From: Branchipolynoe longqiensis
Lineage: Eukaryota; Annelida; Polychaeta; Phyllodocida; Polynoidae
Length of the DNA: 64,000 nucleotides
NCBI GenBank assembly: GCA_030323885.1
Contig: CM059187.1
Location: 135,461,826-135,525,825 of the forward strand
Direction of reading: 5' to 3'
Both the position numbers and the translations under genes were made by a program. How positions within the stretch are numbered: position 1 is the stretch's first letter; each line of letters opens with the position of its first letter. The notes beneath the pieces are model-generated. The model had not been told where the DNA came from and made no database searches. It was given only the letters and a program-made list of their open reading frames with translations. Of the stretch, positions 54,566 to 63,900 are shown in pieces.

Positions 54566-55952
54566 ATGGCCACGAAGCGGAGTAAGCGCGGTGCAGCAGC
54601 AGCCGAGGGGCGTGTTCCGAGTGGAGTGGACGAGGAGTACGACTCCTCACCCGTGTTGTCGGCAGGGCCGTCGACACAGCCCCGGGCGCATATCCTCTCC
54701 GACCGGACGAGGACGCAGTGCCTGATGTGCCTGCGCCTCCAGATTGGGAGGCTCGCTTTGCAAGATTGGAAAGCCACATCTTGACTGCCAAATCGCCTGT
54801 GTCTCGGAAGCGGCGTAGGCCGAGTGTCCAAGAGGATTCATTTGAGGATTTCTTGGACACAGACTCGGCGGTGGAGCTTAAGGCTCCTCCTCCTCCTTCT
54901 CCTAAACGGAGGAAGAAGAAGAAACAGGTGATTTCTCGGGTGTTGAATTCACCAAGGAGCGATCAGAGTCTGGTTTGCGCAAAAAAGCGGAAGACTAAGT
55001 CCAAAAAGAAGAAGAGGAAGAGGAAATATTCTTCTTCTGAGTCGTCCACTGAGTCTACTTCTACGGAATCAGACTCAGACACCGTATATGAAGGGGTCTA
55101 TGCGGACATTGGCACTAAAGTGGCTAAGAAGGTGGAGAAGCCAAAGGCTAAGCGGGTTAAAACCACTACGCTTATGCGCGAGACCGTGAATGGTCATTTT
55201 CGCACGTTCAAACCGGCGGAGGTTATCTCCAAGTTAGGAGATGAGTTAACAGGCATAAAGGGTGTTCCCAACTCCATCATTAAAGAAATGGATCGGGATG
55301 TCAATATGACGGATGACCGTAAGAAGTTTGAGGATGTGTTGCACACAGTGCATAAGGCAGTGTTGGCTACCCTAACAGCTATTGTTCCTGTGGCTAATAG
55401 GATGCAGAGTGAAAATAAGTTCTCGTCTTTGGCTAAGACAATGGACAAAGGCATTGCAGTACTAGCGGCGGCAGGTAATTACCTGTCGTTTCGAAGATAT
55501 GGAATGTCTTCAAGTCAGTTTGCACAGATGCTGGCAAAGAAGTGGCCGCTCTAAGAAGGTACCGATAATGAGGGGAAGGAGTTTACGCTCTATCTTGCTC
55601 AGAGCCGATTAAAGGGAAACCTTTTGATAATACCAAGATGTTTGGCGGTCAACTACAATACCTCTATAAAGAGGTAGAGACTGCAGCCAAGAGTGGCAAA
55701 AACATGGATGGCAAGAAGAAACAGGAAGTTCCTCGTTTCAAAAAGTCACGAGGGGATTTTCGTCCACGACGGTTCACCAGAGGAACCAGACCGAGTTCAA
55801 ACTTCGGTCAAGGGTTTCGGGGCCGGGGCGCTCGCCCAGGCTGGACCGACAACACCGCACGGCCAATAGGTCGAGGGTTCAACTCGTCGAGACCTTTCCC
55901 CAGGGCAAGTAGAGGTCCAAACACAAACTTTACAAGTCCCTGCAGCCTCTAA
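54566..55952 (+). pseudogene. DIRS Gag-like ORF1, broken
   Basis: Three open pieces look like one protein. The first starts at ATG 54566 (MATKRSKRGAAAAEG). The second, 54718-55554 with its frame already open by about 54670, has basic nuclear-localisation-like clusters (residues 29-33, 66-73, 87-103), a serine/acidic run and an alpha-helical core. The third, 55638-55952, is arginine/glycine-rich (GFRGRGARPG), as expected for RNA binding. Breaks: a frame change near 54660-54690, a TAA at 55552-55554 after which the same frame stays coding to about 55615, and a frame change near 55611-55623. Gag of such elements would package element RNA. This copy should not make it. The 54718 start is GTG, so not a true start. 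Confidence 0.7.
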
Positions 55953-55977
55953 AAACACACAAACTGTAAGCAACTTT

Positions 55978-57828
55978 GTGGCTGGTAATATTAGTAATCA
56001 TATTTCTGAGTGGCACAAAATTACTAGTGACCAAGAAATTATAGAAATAGTTAGGGGTGTTCAAATTCCCTTTACACAAATTCCTGTACAAAGTATAATA
56101 CCTTTTCCATATAACATTCAACCAGTTGAACGAGACGCACTAACTAAACAGGTACATAAATTCTTTGAGAAAGGAATTATACAAAAAGTGACACACTGTT
56201 CAGGACAGTTTATTTCAAACATTTTCTCGAGACCGAAGCCTAATGGTGATGTTCGAATGATCCTGGATTTAACAATCCTTAATAAAAGGGTGGAATATCG
56301 ACATTTTAAAATGTTCTCTCTAGATACGGCACGAGATCTGATTACACCAGATGCGTGGATGGCTAGTGTTGATTTACAGGATGCATATTATACGCTTCCC
56401 ATAATGGAACAATACCGAAAATTTCTTCGATTTATTTGGGATAACCAACTCTATGAGTTTACCTGCATGCCGAATGGCTTAGCTTGTGCGCCACGTTTAT
56501 TTACTAAATTGCTTAAACCTGTTTTCTCGGTAATGGCGAGGAAAGGTCACATAATGTTTCCATACATAGATGATTCTTTTATTATAGCTTCAACACAAAT
56601 TGGTTGTGTGAATGCAGTTTTGGATTTATGTGCATTACTCACTAAATTGGGATTTTATGTACATCAACAAAAGTCAGTGTTTAAACCAACAAAACAACTC
56701 AAATGTTTAGGGTTTATTCTGGATACACAGTCCCTTACAGTGTCGATAACAGAACAAAAACTAATTAAGTTTATGACTACAGCGACTCAGCTTATTAAGT
56801 TATCAAAGCCAAAAATTAGACAGGTTGCTGTTCTTATTGGCATAATGACCTCATATGCACCTGCTGTGTTATATGGGAAGGCCCATATTAAGTCGCTAGA
56901 AATAGATAAAAATTTAGCGTTAACACGAACTAAAGGCAATTTTGAGCGAAAAATGTTTATTTCGCAAGAAGGGTTACAGGATATTGGATGGTGGATGCAA
57001 CATATAGCAAGTTCACCAAATCCAATCCGCATGGCGGAACCTAATACAGTAATTACTACTGATGCTTCGTTAGAAGGTTGGGGAGCTCATCGAGATGGGG
57101 TCACAACAGGAGGTAGATGGCTTGATGATGAAAAATCAGACTATATTAATGCACTAGAATTGCGTGCTATTTATCTGGGCTTACGTAGTTTAGTAAAGAT
57201 AAATAAATCACAGGTTAGAATACTAACTGATAATACTACTGCCATGGCATATATTCGTAACATGGGTGGAACCAAATCAAAGTCTTGCAATCAGTTATCT
57301 AAACTGATTTGGAACTGGGCACAGGCTCAACAAGTCTGGCTGACTGTAGCGCATATTCCAGGGTCACAAAATACACTTGCAGATTATAAAAGTAGAAATT
57401 TCCATGACCATTTAGAGTGGTCTCTCTCTACACATTTGTTTAACTTCGTTTGTGAAAAATGGGGTACACCTGAAGTTGACTTATTTGCATCACGAAATAA
57501 TAACAAGTTACCCTGTTATGTTTCTTGGCATCCTGAACCGGATGCTTGGAAAGTAGATGCGTTTGCTATTACTTGGGAAAATAATTATTTTTATATTTTC
57601 CCGCCATTTAGCATTATCAGCCGAGTAGTGAGAAAAATCGGCTTGGAAGGGACACATGCGATACTGGTGGTGCCCGATTGGGACACGCAACCTTGGCTGC
57701 CAGCAGTTTCACAACTGGCAAAAGATCGTATACGATTCCCAAGAAAACTCGGGAATCTGACGCACCACGGACCGCTAGTGGTTCACGGCGACGTGTCAAC
57801 GACGCCCCTATTGGCATTCCTTTTCTAA
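55978..57828 (+). CDS. DIRS reverse transcriptase-RNase H-methyltransferase-like polyprotein
   Basis: A 616-codon intact frame. RT spans about residues 55-250, with D132 in SVDLQDA and YIDD at 196-199 as the metal-binding aspartates. RNase H spans about 355-475, with D362 (TTDAS), E394 (LELRA), D418 (LTDNT) and D469 (LADY). Residues 490-580 resemble phage-type N6-adenine methyltransferases (KWGTPEVDLFASR, DAW..DAFAITW, VVPDWDTQPW), but the usual NPPY-type motif reads FPPF at 541-544. The enzyme copies element RNA into DNA in the host cell. The first codon is GTG and the frame stays open further upstream, overlapping the Gag-like C-terminus in another frame, so initiation is unclear. It overlaps the recombinase by 151 bp. 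Confidence 0.93.
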   Translation: MAGNISNHISEWHKITSDQEIIEIVRGVQIPFTQIPVQSIIPFPYNIQPVERDALTKQVHKFFEKGIIQKVTHCSGQFISNIFSRPKPNGDVRMILDLTILNKRVEYRHFKMFSLDTARDLITPDAWMASVDLQDAYYTLPIMEQYRKFLRFIWDNQLYEFTCMPNGLACAPRLFTKLLKPVFSVMARKGHIMFPYIDDSFIIASTQIGCVNAVLDLCALLTKLGFYVHQQKSVFKPTKQLKCLGFILDTQSLTVSITEQKLIKFMTTATQLIKLSKPKIRQVAVLIGIMTSYAPAVLYGKAHIKSLEIDKNLALTRTKGNFERKMFISQEGLQDIGWWMQHIASSPNPIRMAEPNTVITTDASLEGWGAHRDGVTTGGRWLDDEKSDYINALELRAIYLGLRSLVKINKSQVRILTDNTTAMAYIRNMGGTKSKSCNQLSKLIWNWAQAQQVWLTVAHIPGSQNTLADYKSRNFHDHLEWSLSTHLFNFVCEKWGTPEVDLFASRNNNKLPCYVSWHPEPDAWKVDAFAITWENNYFYIFPPFSIISRVVRKIGLEGTHAILVVPDWDTQPWLPAVSQLAKDRIRFPRKLGNLTHHGPLVVHGDVSTTPLLAFLF

Positions 57829-58787
57829 GGAAGCAGCTACAGCAATTTGGATTGGACAGAATTACTGAGGATAGGATAGTATCGGATGCCTGGAGGCCAG
57901 GAACTGTCAAAATGTATACAACCTATTTAAAGAAATGGGGTGTACATTGTTTGTTAATGAAAGTTAAGCCAACAAATCCAAAGATTTCACAAGTAGCTCG
58001 GTTTCTTCGTTCTCTAGAGGATGAAGGACTTTCCTTTGGATCGATTAATGCGGCGAGGTGTGCGTTATCAATTATATTACCTAGAATTGATGGCGAAACA
58101 GTTGGAAAACATTATGTTATTTGTTATTTACTTCGTTCAATTTATCAAAGGAATCCTCCAAAACCAAAGTATAGTCGGTTTTGGGATGTTTCTATAGTAT
58201 TTAAGTTGTTTCAGGCTTGGCCTCACAACTCGTGGTTAGATATAAAACAGTTAGGTTTTAAGGTCGCGGTCCTGTTATTGTTAGTAACCGGACACAGAGG
58301 ACAGACGATTGTTGCTTTATCCTTAACTGGATTAGAAATAGACAAGCAACAAGCTACGTTTGATTTAGAAAAATTGCTTAAATCGAACACGTTAGGTGAC
58401 CCTTTATCAACGGTTCACTTAGACTGTTTTCCGAATGATCGGAAATTATGTGTTGTGTCGGCCATACGGGCTTATATATACAAGACAAAGGATTTACGTG
58501 CATCACAACAACTATTAGTGAGCTTTATAAAGCCACATAAGGCGATTTCACGAGACACACTTGCCAGATGGACAATTACGGTGTTGAAATTGGCTGGAGT
58601 GGATACGAGTAAATACTCTTCCCACTCAACTAGAGGAGCCATGGTCTCCAAGGCACGGGTGCTTGGTATTTCTGTGAAAAGAATACTAGCGCATGCAGGC
58701 TGGAAGACGGCTAAGTCGTTTGCAAAACATTATAATAAACGACTAGAAAAGCCTACCGGCGTTGCAAAGCGTCTTCTCGCCAACTAA
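57678..58787 (+). CDS. DIRS tyrosine recombinase (integrase)
   Basis: A 369-codon intact frame. An N-terminal core-binding region (about 43-160, GIPFLRKQLQQFGLDRIT) is followed by the catalytic domain with R207 (TGHRG), H316 and R319 (HSTRG), H339/W342 (LAHAGWK) and nucleophile Y352 (HYNKR). All catalytic positions are present, so the enzyme should cut and rejoin DNA at the element core without target duplication. The conserved N-terminal region has no ATG: the frame opens with TTG inside the upstream ORF and the first ATG is at residue 79. Expression therefore probably depends on the upstream ORF, a spliced RNA or a non-AUG start. The stop at 58785-58787 is 84 bp before the internal complementary region. 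Confidence 0.94.
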   Translation: MGHATLAASSFTTGKRSYTIPKKTRESDAPRTASGSRRRVNDAPIGIPFLRKQLQQFGLDRITEDRIVSDAWRPGTVKMYTTYLKKWGVHCLLMKVKPTNPKISQVARFLRSLEDEGLSFGSINAARCALSIILPRIDGETVGKHYVICYLLRSIYQRNPPKPKYSRFWDVSIVFKLFQAWPHNSWLDIKQLGFKVAVLLLLVTGHRGQTIVALSLTGLEIDKQQATFDLEKLLKSNTLGDPLSTVHLDCFPNDRKLCVVSAIRAYIYKTKDLRASQQLLVSFIKPHKAISRDTLARWTITVLKLAGVDTSKYSSHSTRGAMVSKARVLGISVKRILAHAGWKTAKSFAKHYNKRLEKPTGVAKRLLAN

Positions 58788-58871
58788 CAAGAATAGGTGA
58801 GAACAAAAATTTAGAATGTTATAATAATAAGAAAGAATGATATTAAGGATAAAAATGAATTATGTAAAGGT

Positions 58872-59005
58872 CTCCCTAGCCTGAGGCTAGCCTGAGGCTG
58901 TTTACCGAGGTAAAATAGTATAGTTATACGAGTCTTACCTTGGTACAGATGATGGATAACTGTTGTTTTACCGAGGTATAAGCCTCGGATAGATGTGGGC
59001 TAGGG
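58872..59005 (+). repeat. DIRS internal complementary region
   Basis: 58872-58915 is the inverse of the left terminus (53812-53855) and 58916-59005 is the inverse of the right terminus (59140-59229). The ATA at 58915-58917 marks the junction. It can base-pair with both ends of the cDNA and template circle closure. With 59140-59229 it also forms a 90-bp stem and a 134-nt loop. Confidence 0.94.
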
Positions 59006-59112
59006 CCCTCCCGCCACACCCTGCCACATCTATTCCGTTGGTGTACCTTTTCGGTAAAGTAATAGTATCCATTGTTTGAAAGTCATTTTTATCCTCAATA
59101 AGTAGGTTAAGA

Positions 59113-59230
59113 TTGCTGGTACCGGACGTGCTTACCTCTCCCTAGCCCACATCTATCCGAGGCTTATACCTCGGTAAAACAACAGTTATCCATCATCTGT
59201 ACCAAGGTAAGACTCGTATAACTATACTAT
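59113..59230 (+). repeat. DIRS right terminus
   Basis: 59113-59148 is the inverse of left-end 53846-53881. 59140-59229 is the inverse of the second half of the internal complementary region. It ends with TAT. Confidence 0.93.
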
Positions 59231-59440
59231 ATATGTATGTAAAATCCTCCGGCACGACTGACCATGTCGGCCAGGTCGAGGGTGGGGGTGAGCGCAGGTG
59301 GTGCCACCGGTCAAGTGCAGAGTCTTACGGAGAATAACAATGGTATGAAGTAATAATAATATAGAATAATAGGAAATTCCCTTCGTATTTTTATGCTCGC
59401 ATAATACGTTATACACCACATAAATATATATATACATATA

Positions 59441-60012
59441 TACTGTAAAACTTCTCTGAATCGACCGACTATGGGACCGACTTTAATTGCTCCATTTTGG
59501 GAGGTAGTCGGTGTAGACAGTTAGAATATCCTTACAGTGTATTATTAACAACCCCACCCCAACAACATAATTCATAAACTCACATAACTAGCTACATTAG
59601 AGTTACACTAGAATTTTCCTAACAAACCAACATTTATATACCGCTTGCCTAACTGTAACTGAACATTCAAACTTAGTACAAATTTACCAACTGAATATTG
59701 ATCTAGTTATATGACACTACTGTACCATATTGTTATGGAACTTGTGGGTTTCAGAATTTCATTGTGTTACATGGTGCAAATTGTCTATTCAACAAGTATT
59801 GTACACCTTATTCTATATACCTTTTGTGTAAATAACCCTGAATTGAAAAATGGCTGGAAGACCAGTGCTTCGGCACTGACAAAAGACTTATTCAGCAGAA
59901 TAAACATATTTACCAACAACAAAAAAACAATGGTATTGTTGGGACCCAAATAAAGCGATCGATATATGGGAGTGGTGGATCTGTGGAGGGGTCGGTATAG
60001 GGAGGTTTTACT
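59441..60012 (-). mobile_element. AGTAAAACCTC MITE split by a 390-bp insertion
   Basis: 59441-59545 (TACTGTAAAACTTCTCTGAA, then CGGTGTAGACAGTTAGAATA) and 59925-60012 (AATGGTATTGTTGGGACCCA to GGGAGGTTTTACTG) are the two parts of a reversed family member. The insert between them ends with the LINE-like piece at 59845-59924. Confidence 0.78.
59845..59924 (+). mobile_element. 3' end related to the CR1/L2-like LINE fragment
   Basis: AATGGCTGGAAGACCAGTGC, then AAGACTTATTCAGCAGAATA matches the 3' end at 32175-32240 (TGACTGGAAGACCAGGGCTC and ATTCAGATGAATAAATA). It is a very short 5'-truncated insertion or a SINE using that LINE. Confidence 0.55.
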
Positions 60013-60162
60013 GCGGAGGGGGCGGAGCATGCTGGTACCCGCCCCCACCCCCAAACCCTCATCCCACCCCCGAACGGGGGTGGGGGGGGGGGGGGGGGGA
60101 GGACCACTACAGAGCTTATTACACGCGATAAAGGGTGTATCACTCACTATCCATGTATATAT

Positions 60163-60197
60163 ACACACACACGTAAACACACACACGTAAACGCACA

Positions 60198-60271
<74 letters not shown>
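60163..60271. repeat. (AC)n microsatellite
   Basis: CA dinucleotides, pure from about 60200. 60013-60162 has a G run near 60080-60099. 60272-60464 is unassigned. Confidence 0.95.
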
Positions 60272-60278
<7 letters not shown>

Positions 60279-60464
60279 GTATACGTATATAACACATACT
60301 GAGCACAAGGAAATGAAGCTATATCCGTCTACTGCTCAATCTGTTACCTACCCTATGCTGTTAGCTGTTAATACTAATATGCTCATTAATTATTACTAAT
60401 TAATTACCATAATTCACAAATCCCTTTAAGTTTGGTAGGTAACTTAGGACAGCTTAGTTAATAA

Positions 60465-60825
60465 CCAGACCAGATGGCTGAATGAGTTGATCGTCCGCCT
60501 CCCGTTATGCCAGGCCGTGGGATTTGAATGAACCCCAAGGTTCGAGCCCTCACCAAGTCTAACCAATTACTTAAAAATTGAGATTTGTCGCTACCTAACC
60601 TGGTGCTTGGCATTACTAGGATATAGCAAGGAGCAGTAGAATGAGGAAGACTAATTGTCCGTGATTAAAATTTCCCTTGGTTAATCAACTAATATAGAGA
60701 AAATACAAAGTGGTTATCAAGGGAAGGGTGACCCCCCCCCTCTCACCCCCACCCCCCCCCCCCTCAATAGCCGATGTCTACTTTTTGTGCTGGGGGGCCG
60801 TTAAACAAACAAACAAACAAGGATA
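60465..60825 (+). mobile_element. SINE-B, near-complete
   Basis: The head ACCAGATGGCTGAATGAGTT, B-box-like AGGTTCGAGCCCTCACC and body GCAAGGAGCAGTAGAATGAG lead to a 3' end GATGTCTACTTTTTGTGCTG followed by CGTTAAACAAACAAACAA. This kind of 3' end is common to several invertebrate SINEs. The 5' part resembles SINE-A, so the two may share the head by recombination. Confidence 0.8.
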
Positions 60826-61505
60826 GGGTGTGGGAAGGATAGGGCCGGCTATAGCCTTCAATAAAGCAAAAGTTATCCAGCAACTGTTCCAAAGGTTAAT
60901 ATTGCTATTCTGTGTATGTATATTGCTTGGAATAGGTTACAACCAAAACAACCAAAACAACCAAAACCACGTATAGAGTATACACACAGCACCTATTACC
61001 TAGACGTTAAACAAATTGAACCCTGTTCTATCCGTCTCAGAACTGTTGCGGACAACTAATCATGGCGAATACTAATCGACGAAATATGGTAGGTTGACTC
61101 CAGCTTCCTGTATGGCTTCCTATGTGCCTTCTCTGACAGCCACTCACCACTGTCCCTTACAGAGCGCCATTTTGTTTTGTTTACCAAAGGCCCTCAGCGC
61201 TTGACGAAATTGGCTCCTGCCTTTTTGTACTCACGCAAAGTTCTACTCGAAGATGCGTATAAATTGTGGTTTGATTTCTGGCAGCCCTGATTGCTGCGCT
61301 GGCCTATATAGCGAAAGGAAGATGGACAAGAGAGGCCACTGTATTTAGTTAGCTCTGGCTCTCACTGAAACTTATGGCATGTGAACATAACATTCCATGT
61401 GTAAACAAATGGACTATGTATGTCGCCCACCTAGTAAATGCTCACAGGAATACTGGAGAAAACTGGTTGAAAGTAATCTGCGGTGCCCCAATGACGTTAA
61501 GGAAT
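60826..61505. other. No recognisable feature
   Basis: Mixed sequence. AACCAAAACAACCAAAAC repeat at 60941-60967 and a TGTATGGCTTCCTATGTGCC phrase at 61091 resembling 53032. No gene is supported. Confidence 0.45.
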
Positions 61506-61845
61506 TGATGATTGTTTGTTTTTGTTTGTTGTTGTTTCATGTCCTAGCAACATCTATGGTCATATCAGGATGGGTGTCAACTTTATAGTGCTTCCCCACT
61601 GGGAGACAAGGCCACCAGCACCATGATCCAATATCCCACTAAGTCACATTATCCTGACACTGACCCACCCAGTCCTTGCCCTATCCTAATAATGCCGAGT
61701 GCCTGGCTAGGAAACGACAAGTATCAATTTTCAAGTCATTGGTTTGCCTCGACCAGGGTTCGAACCCATGGGTTCGAATCCCACAATCTACCAAAATGAG
61801 AGACGGTTGCTCAACTCTTTTCGCCATCCTGTCTGGTTGCGATTA
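61506..61845 (-). mobile_element. SINE-A1 copy with an internal deletion
   Basis: Reverse: TTTGTTGTTGTTTCATGTCC tail side, head CCATCCTGTCTGGTTG. It lacks the block between GGATGGGTG and CAACTTTATAGTG. B-box strand GGGTTCGAACCCATG. Confidence 0.92.
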
Positions 61846-61849
61846 ATGA

Positions 61850-61936
61850 TGGTGATGAAGGTGGTGATGATGGTGGTGGTCATGGTCTAGGTGGTAATGA
61901 CGATTATGATGATGATGCTAATGATGATGATGATAT
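61850..61936. repeat. (GAT/GGT)n triplet tract
   Basis: GATGATGGTGGTGATGA-type sequence next to the SINE head. Confidence 0.9.
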
Positions 61937-62080
61937 AATGCATCTAGTTCTGATTAGCATATTTCATACAAGAACCAGTGTAAACAGTTCTTTCTACATA
62001 CTTTCACGGTCGTCATCGTTTTTTCTCTTTTTTTAATTAACAAAAGAACAAGAAAAAGGCTTAAGAAAAGGCAGCAGCAA

Positions 62081-62547
62081 TTGTTCATGCCCTCACATGA
62101 ACACCAGCGTGTGTTGCCATGGGTTACTGTTACACATCCCCACTGCATGGCAGTCATGTAAACACTCACAGCATTGCAGGGGGTGACGCCAACAAAAATT
62201 CCCTGATATGACTGTAATAAAAACTCATGAATTTCTAAATTGTACATGCCCTCACATGAACACCAGCGCGTGTTGCCATGGGTTACTGTTACACATCCCC
62301 ACTGCATGGCCGACACGTAAACACTCACAGCGTTACAGGGGGGTGACGCCAAAAAATATTCCCTGATATGACTAATAAAAACTCATGAATGTCTAAATTG
62401 TACATGCCCTCACATGAACACCAGCGCGTGTTGCCATGGGTTACTGTTACACATCCCCATTGCATGGCCATCACGTAAACACTCACAGCGTTGCATGGGG
62501 TGATGCCAACAAAAATTCCCTGATATGACTAAATTTTCTAAATTGGC
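62081..62547 (+). repeat. Three direct copies of a 158-bp unit
   Basis: Units start at 62081, 62240 and 62398 with CATGCCCTCACATGAACACC and contain GTTGCCATGGGTTACTGTTA and GGTGACGCCAACAAAAATTC. The second and third are more alike than either is to the first. The frame on the minus strand follows the repeat. Confidence 0.93.
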
Positions 62548-63570
62548 ACTGGGTCGACAAGCATTCCATTATTGCATTGCTTTTCGCGTTCGGCAATCGG
62601 GCTAGCTGGGTAACTAACATTTTAACAAAGGCTCGTGTGGGTTAACTGCTGGAAACACGGCCAATCTACCACCCCCTTGGGTGCACACGCCCAGTTAAAA
62701 GATTCCTTTCTATTTTGATCCCGGCTGATATTCTAGGCACGGCCCTCTTTATACCGAAACCATGTCGATTTAACTCTCCCTACGTCCACTGCGTCTCCTT
62801 CTCTAATCGCATTTATTTATTATACTTTGCAACCCTTGCAGGCGTAGCCCCCTCGCCCCTCCCGTGTTTGTAGTGCAGATATATTGGCACTGGCAGATTT
62901 GAAAAGGCGTTTGGATGGGTTTGAACTTTTTAAAAATTTATATTCTTTATTTATATATATTTTTATGGATATATATTTTTATTCATATATTTTTTATTCA
63001 TATATTTTATTTATGTTTTTGATTATTTATATATGACCTAGATATCGATTTTTTAAATGTATAAAACAAAAATGAAAATAATTTTTTGGTTTACTTAATT
63101 TAAACAAAATAGTTTCGGTGGTTAAGCTCCAACCCAGATAGGACTAGTGTCTAAGTGGCTACATATGTTGTACTGTCTCGACCGACGGACTGTGTATGAT
63201 GGGTGCAGGATTAAATGTGGGGCAGTGGGGAGAGCGTCCTACTACTGGCGGTCAACAGAATGCTGTGTAATCACCAGGACATGGAGTGAGGGAGGGAGGG
63301 AGGGAGGTAGGGAGGTAGGGGGTAGGGGCCTCTGCGGCCATGTGAGATATTGATCGTGCTTTAGTAGCGTGTATTGAACGAGCCCGGTGTACTAATTATG
63401 CACATATTACACAATATACTCGCTGCTTCCGGGTTTGTTATTTCAGGTGGTTTTCCCCGGAAGCTGCGCTTAGCTAATCAGGGCTTTCGGATCTTTCATT
63501 CATTTATTATCCGGACTTGGTAGCTATAGAGCAATTTGCACGCTTTACATTGCCCAGCGCGAGTGCCAGA
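62548..63570. other. Unassigned, with an AT-rich patch
   Basis: TATTTTTATTCATATATTTT-type sequence at 62940-63030 and (GGGA)n at 63288-63330. No gene is supported. Confidence 0.5.
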
Positions 63571-63900
63571 TACTGAAAGAAAGAAAGAAAGAGTGAGAGA
63601 GGGGGAGAGAGGGAGAGAGTGAGGGAAGAGAGAGAGGGGGAAGGGAAGGGGAAAAGAGAGGGGGAGGAGAGAGGGGAGAAAGGAAGGGGACAAAAGAGGA
63701 CCAGACAGAGAAACAGACAGAAAAAGGAAGGGGAAGCGAGAGGGCCAGAGAGAGAAATGAAGGAGAGAAGAGAGAGAGAGAGGGTCAGAGAAAGGCCAGA
63801 GAGAGACAGACACACAGAGAGATACAGACATACCGAGAGAGACAGAGCGCGCGCGAAAGAGCGACAGAGAGAGACAGAGCGAGACAGAGAGAGATTCAGA
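63571..63900. repeat. GA-rich low-complexity tract
   Basis: GAGAGAGGGAG passing into GAGAGACAGAC-type sequence. The leucine/serine/proline frames are artefacts. 63901-64000 is unassigned. Confidence 0.92.

Larger units (their letters stand above)
53810..59230 (+). mobile_element. Structurally complete DIRS-type tyrosine-recombinase retrotransposon (5.4 kb)
   Basis: Boundaries are set by the sequence itself. TAT at 53810-53812 begins the left end and TAT at 59228-59230 closes the right end. The internal complementary region 58872-59005 reads as the reverse complement of right end plus TAT plus left end. Order: left terminus, short leader ORF, broken Gag, RT-RNase H-methyltransferase-like ORF, tyrosine recombinase, internal complementary region, right terminus. 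There is no LTR, aspartic protease or target-site duplication, as expected for DIRS elements. RT and recombinase are open, so only Gag damage argues against activity. Group assignment within DIRS/PAT needs a tree. Confidence 0.94.

Noticed and set aside
57678..57828. Programmed -1 frameshift between RT and recombinase
   Set aside because: No X XXY YYZ heptamer in the right phase was seen, and the frame relation is not kept in the second copy.
53810..59230. LTR retrotransposon or endogenous retrovirus
   Set aside because: No direct LTRs, protease, DDE integrase or envelope. Tyrosine recombinase and split inverted repeats identify DIRS.
61954..62352. 132-codon minus-strand frame
   Set aside because: It is internally repetitive with the 158-bp units and has no independent support.
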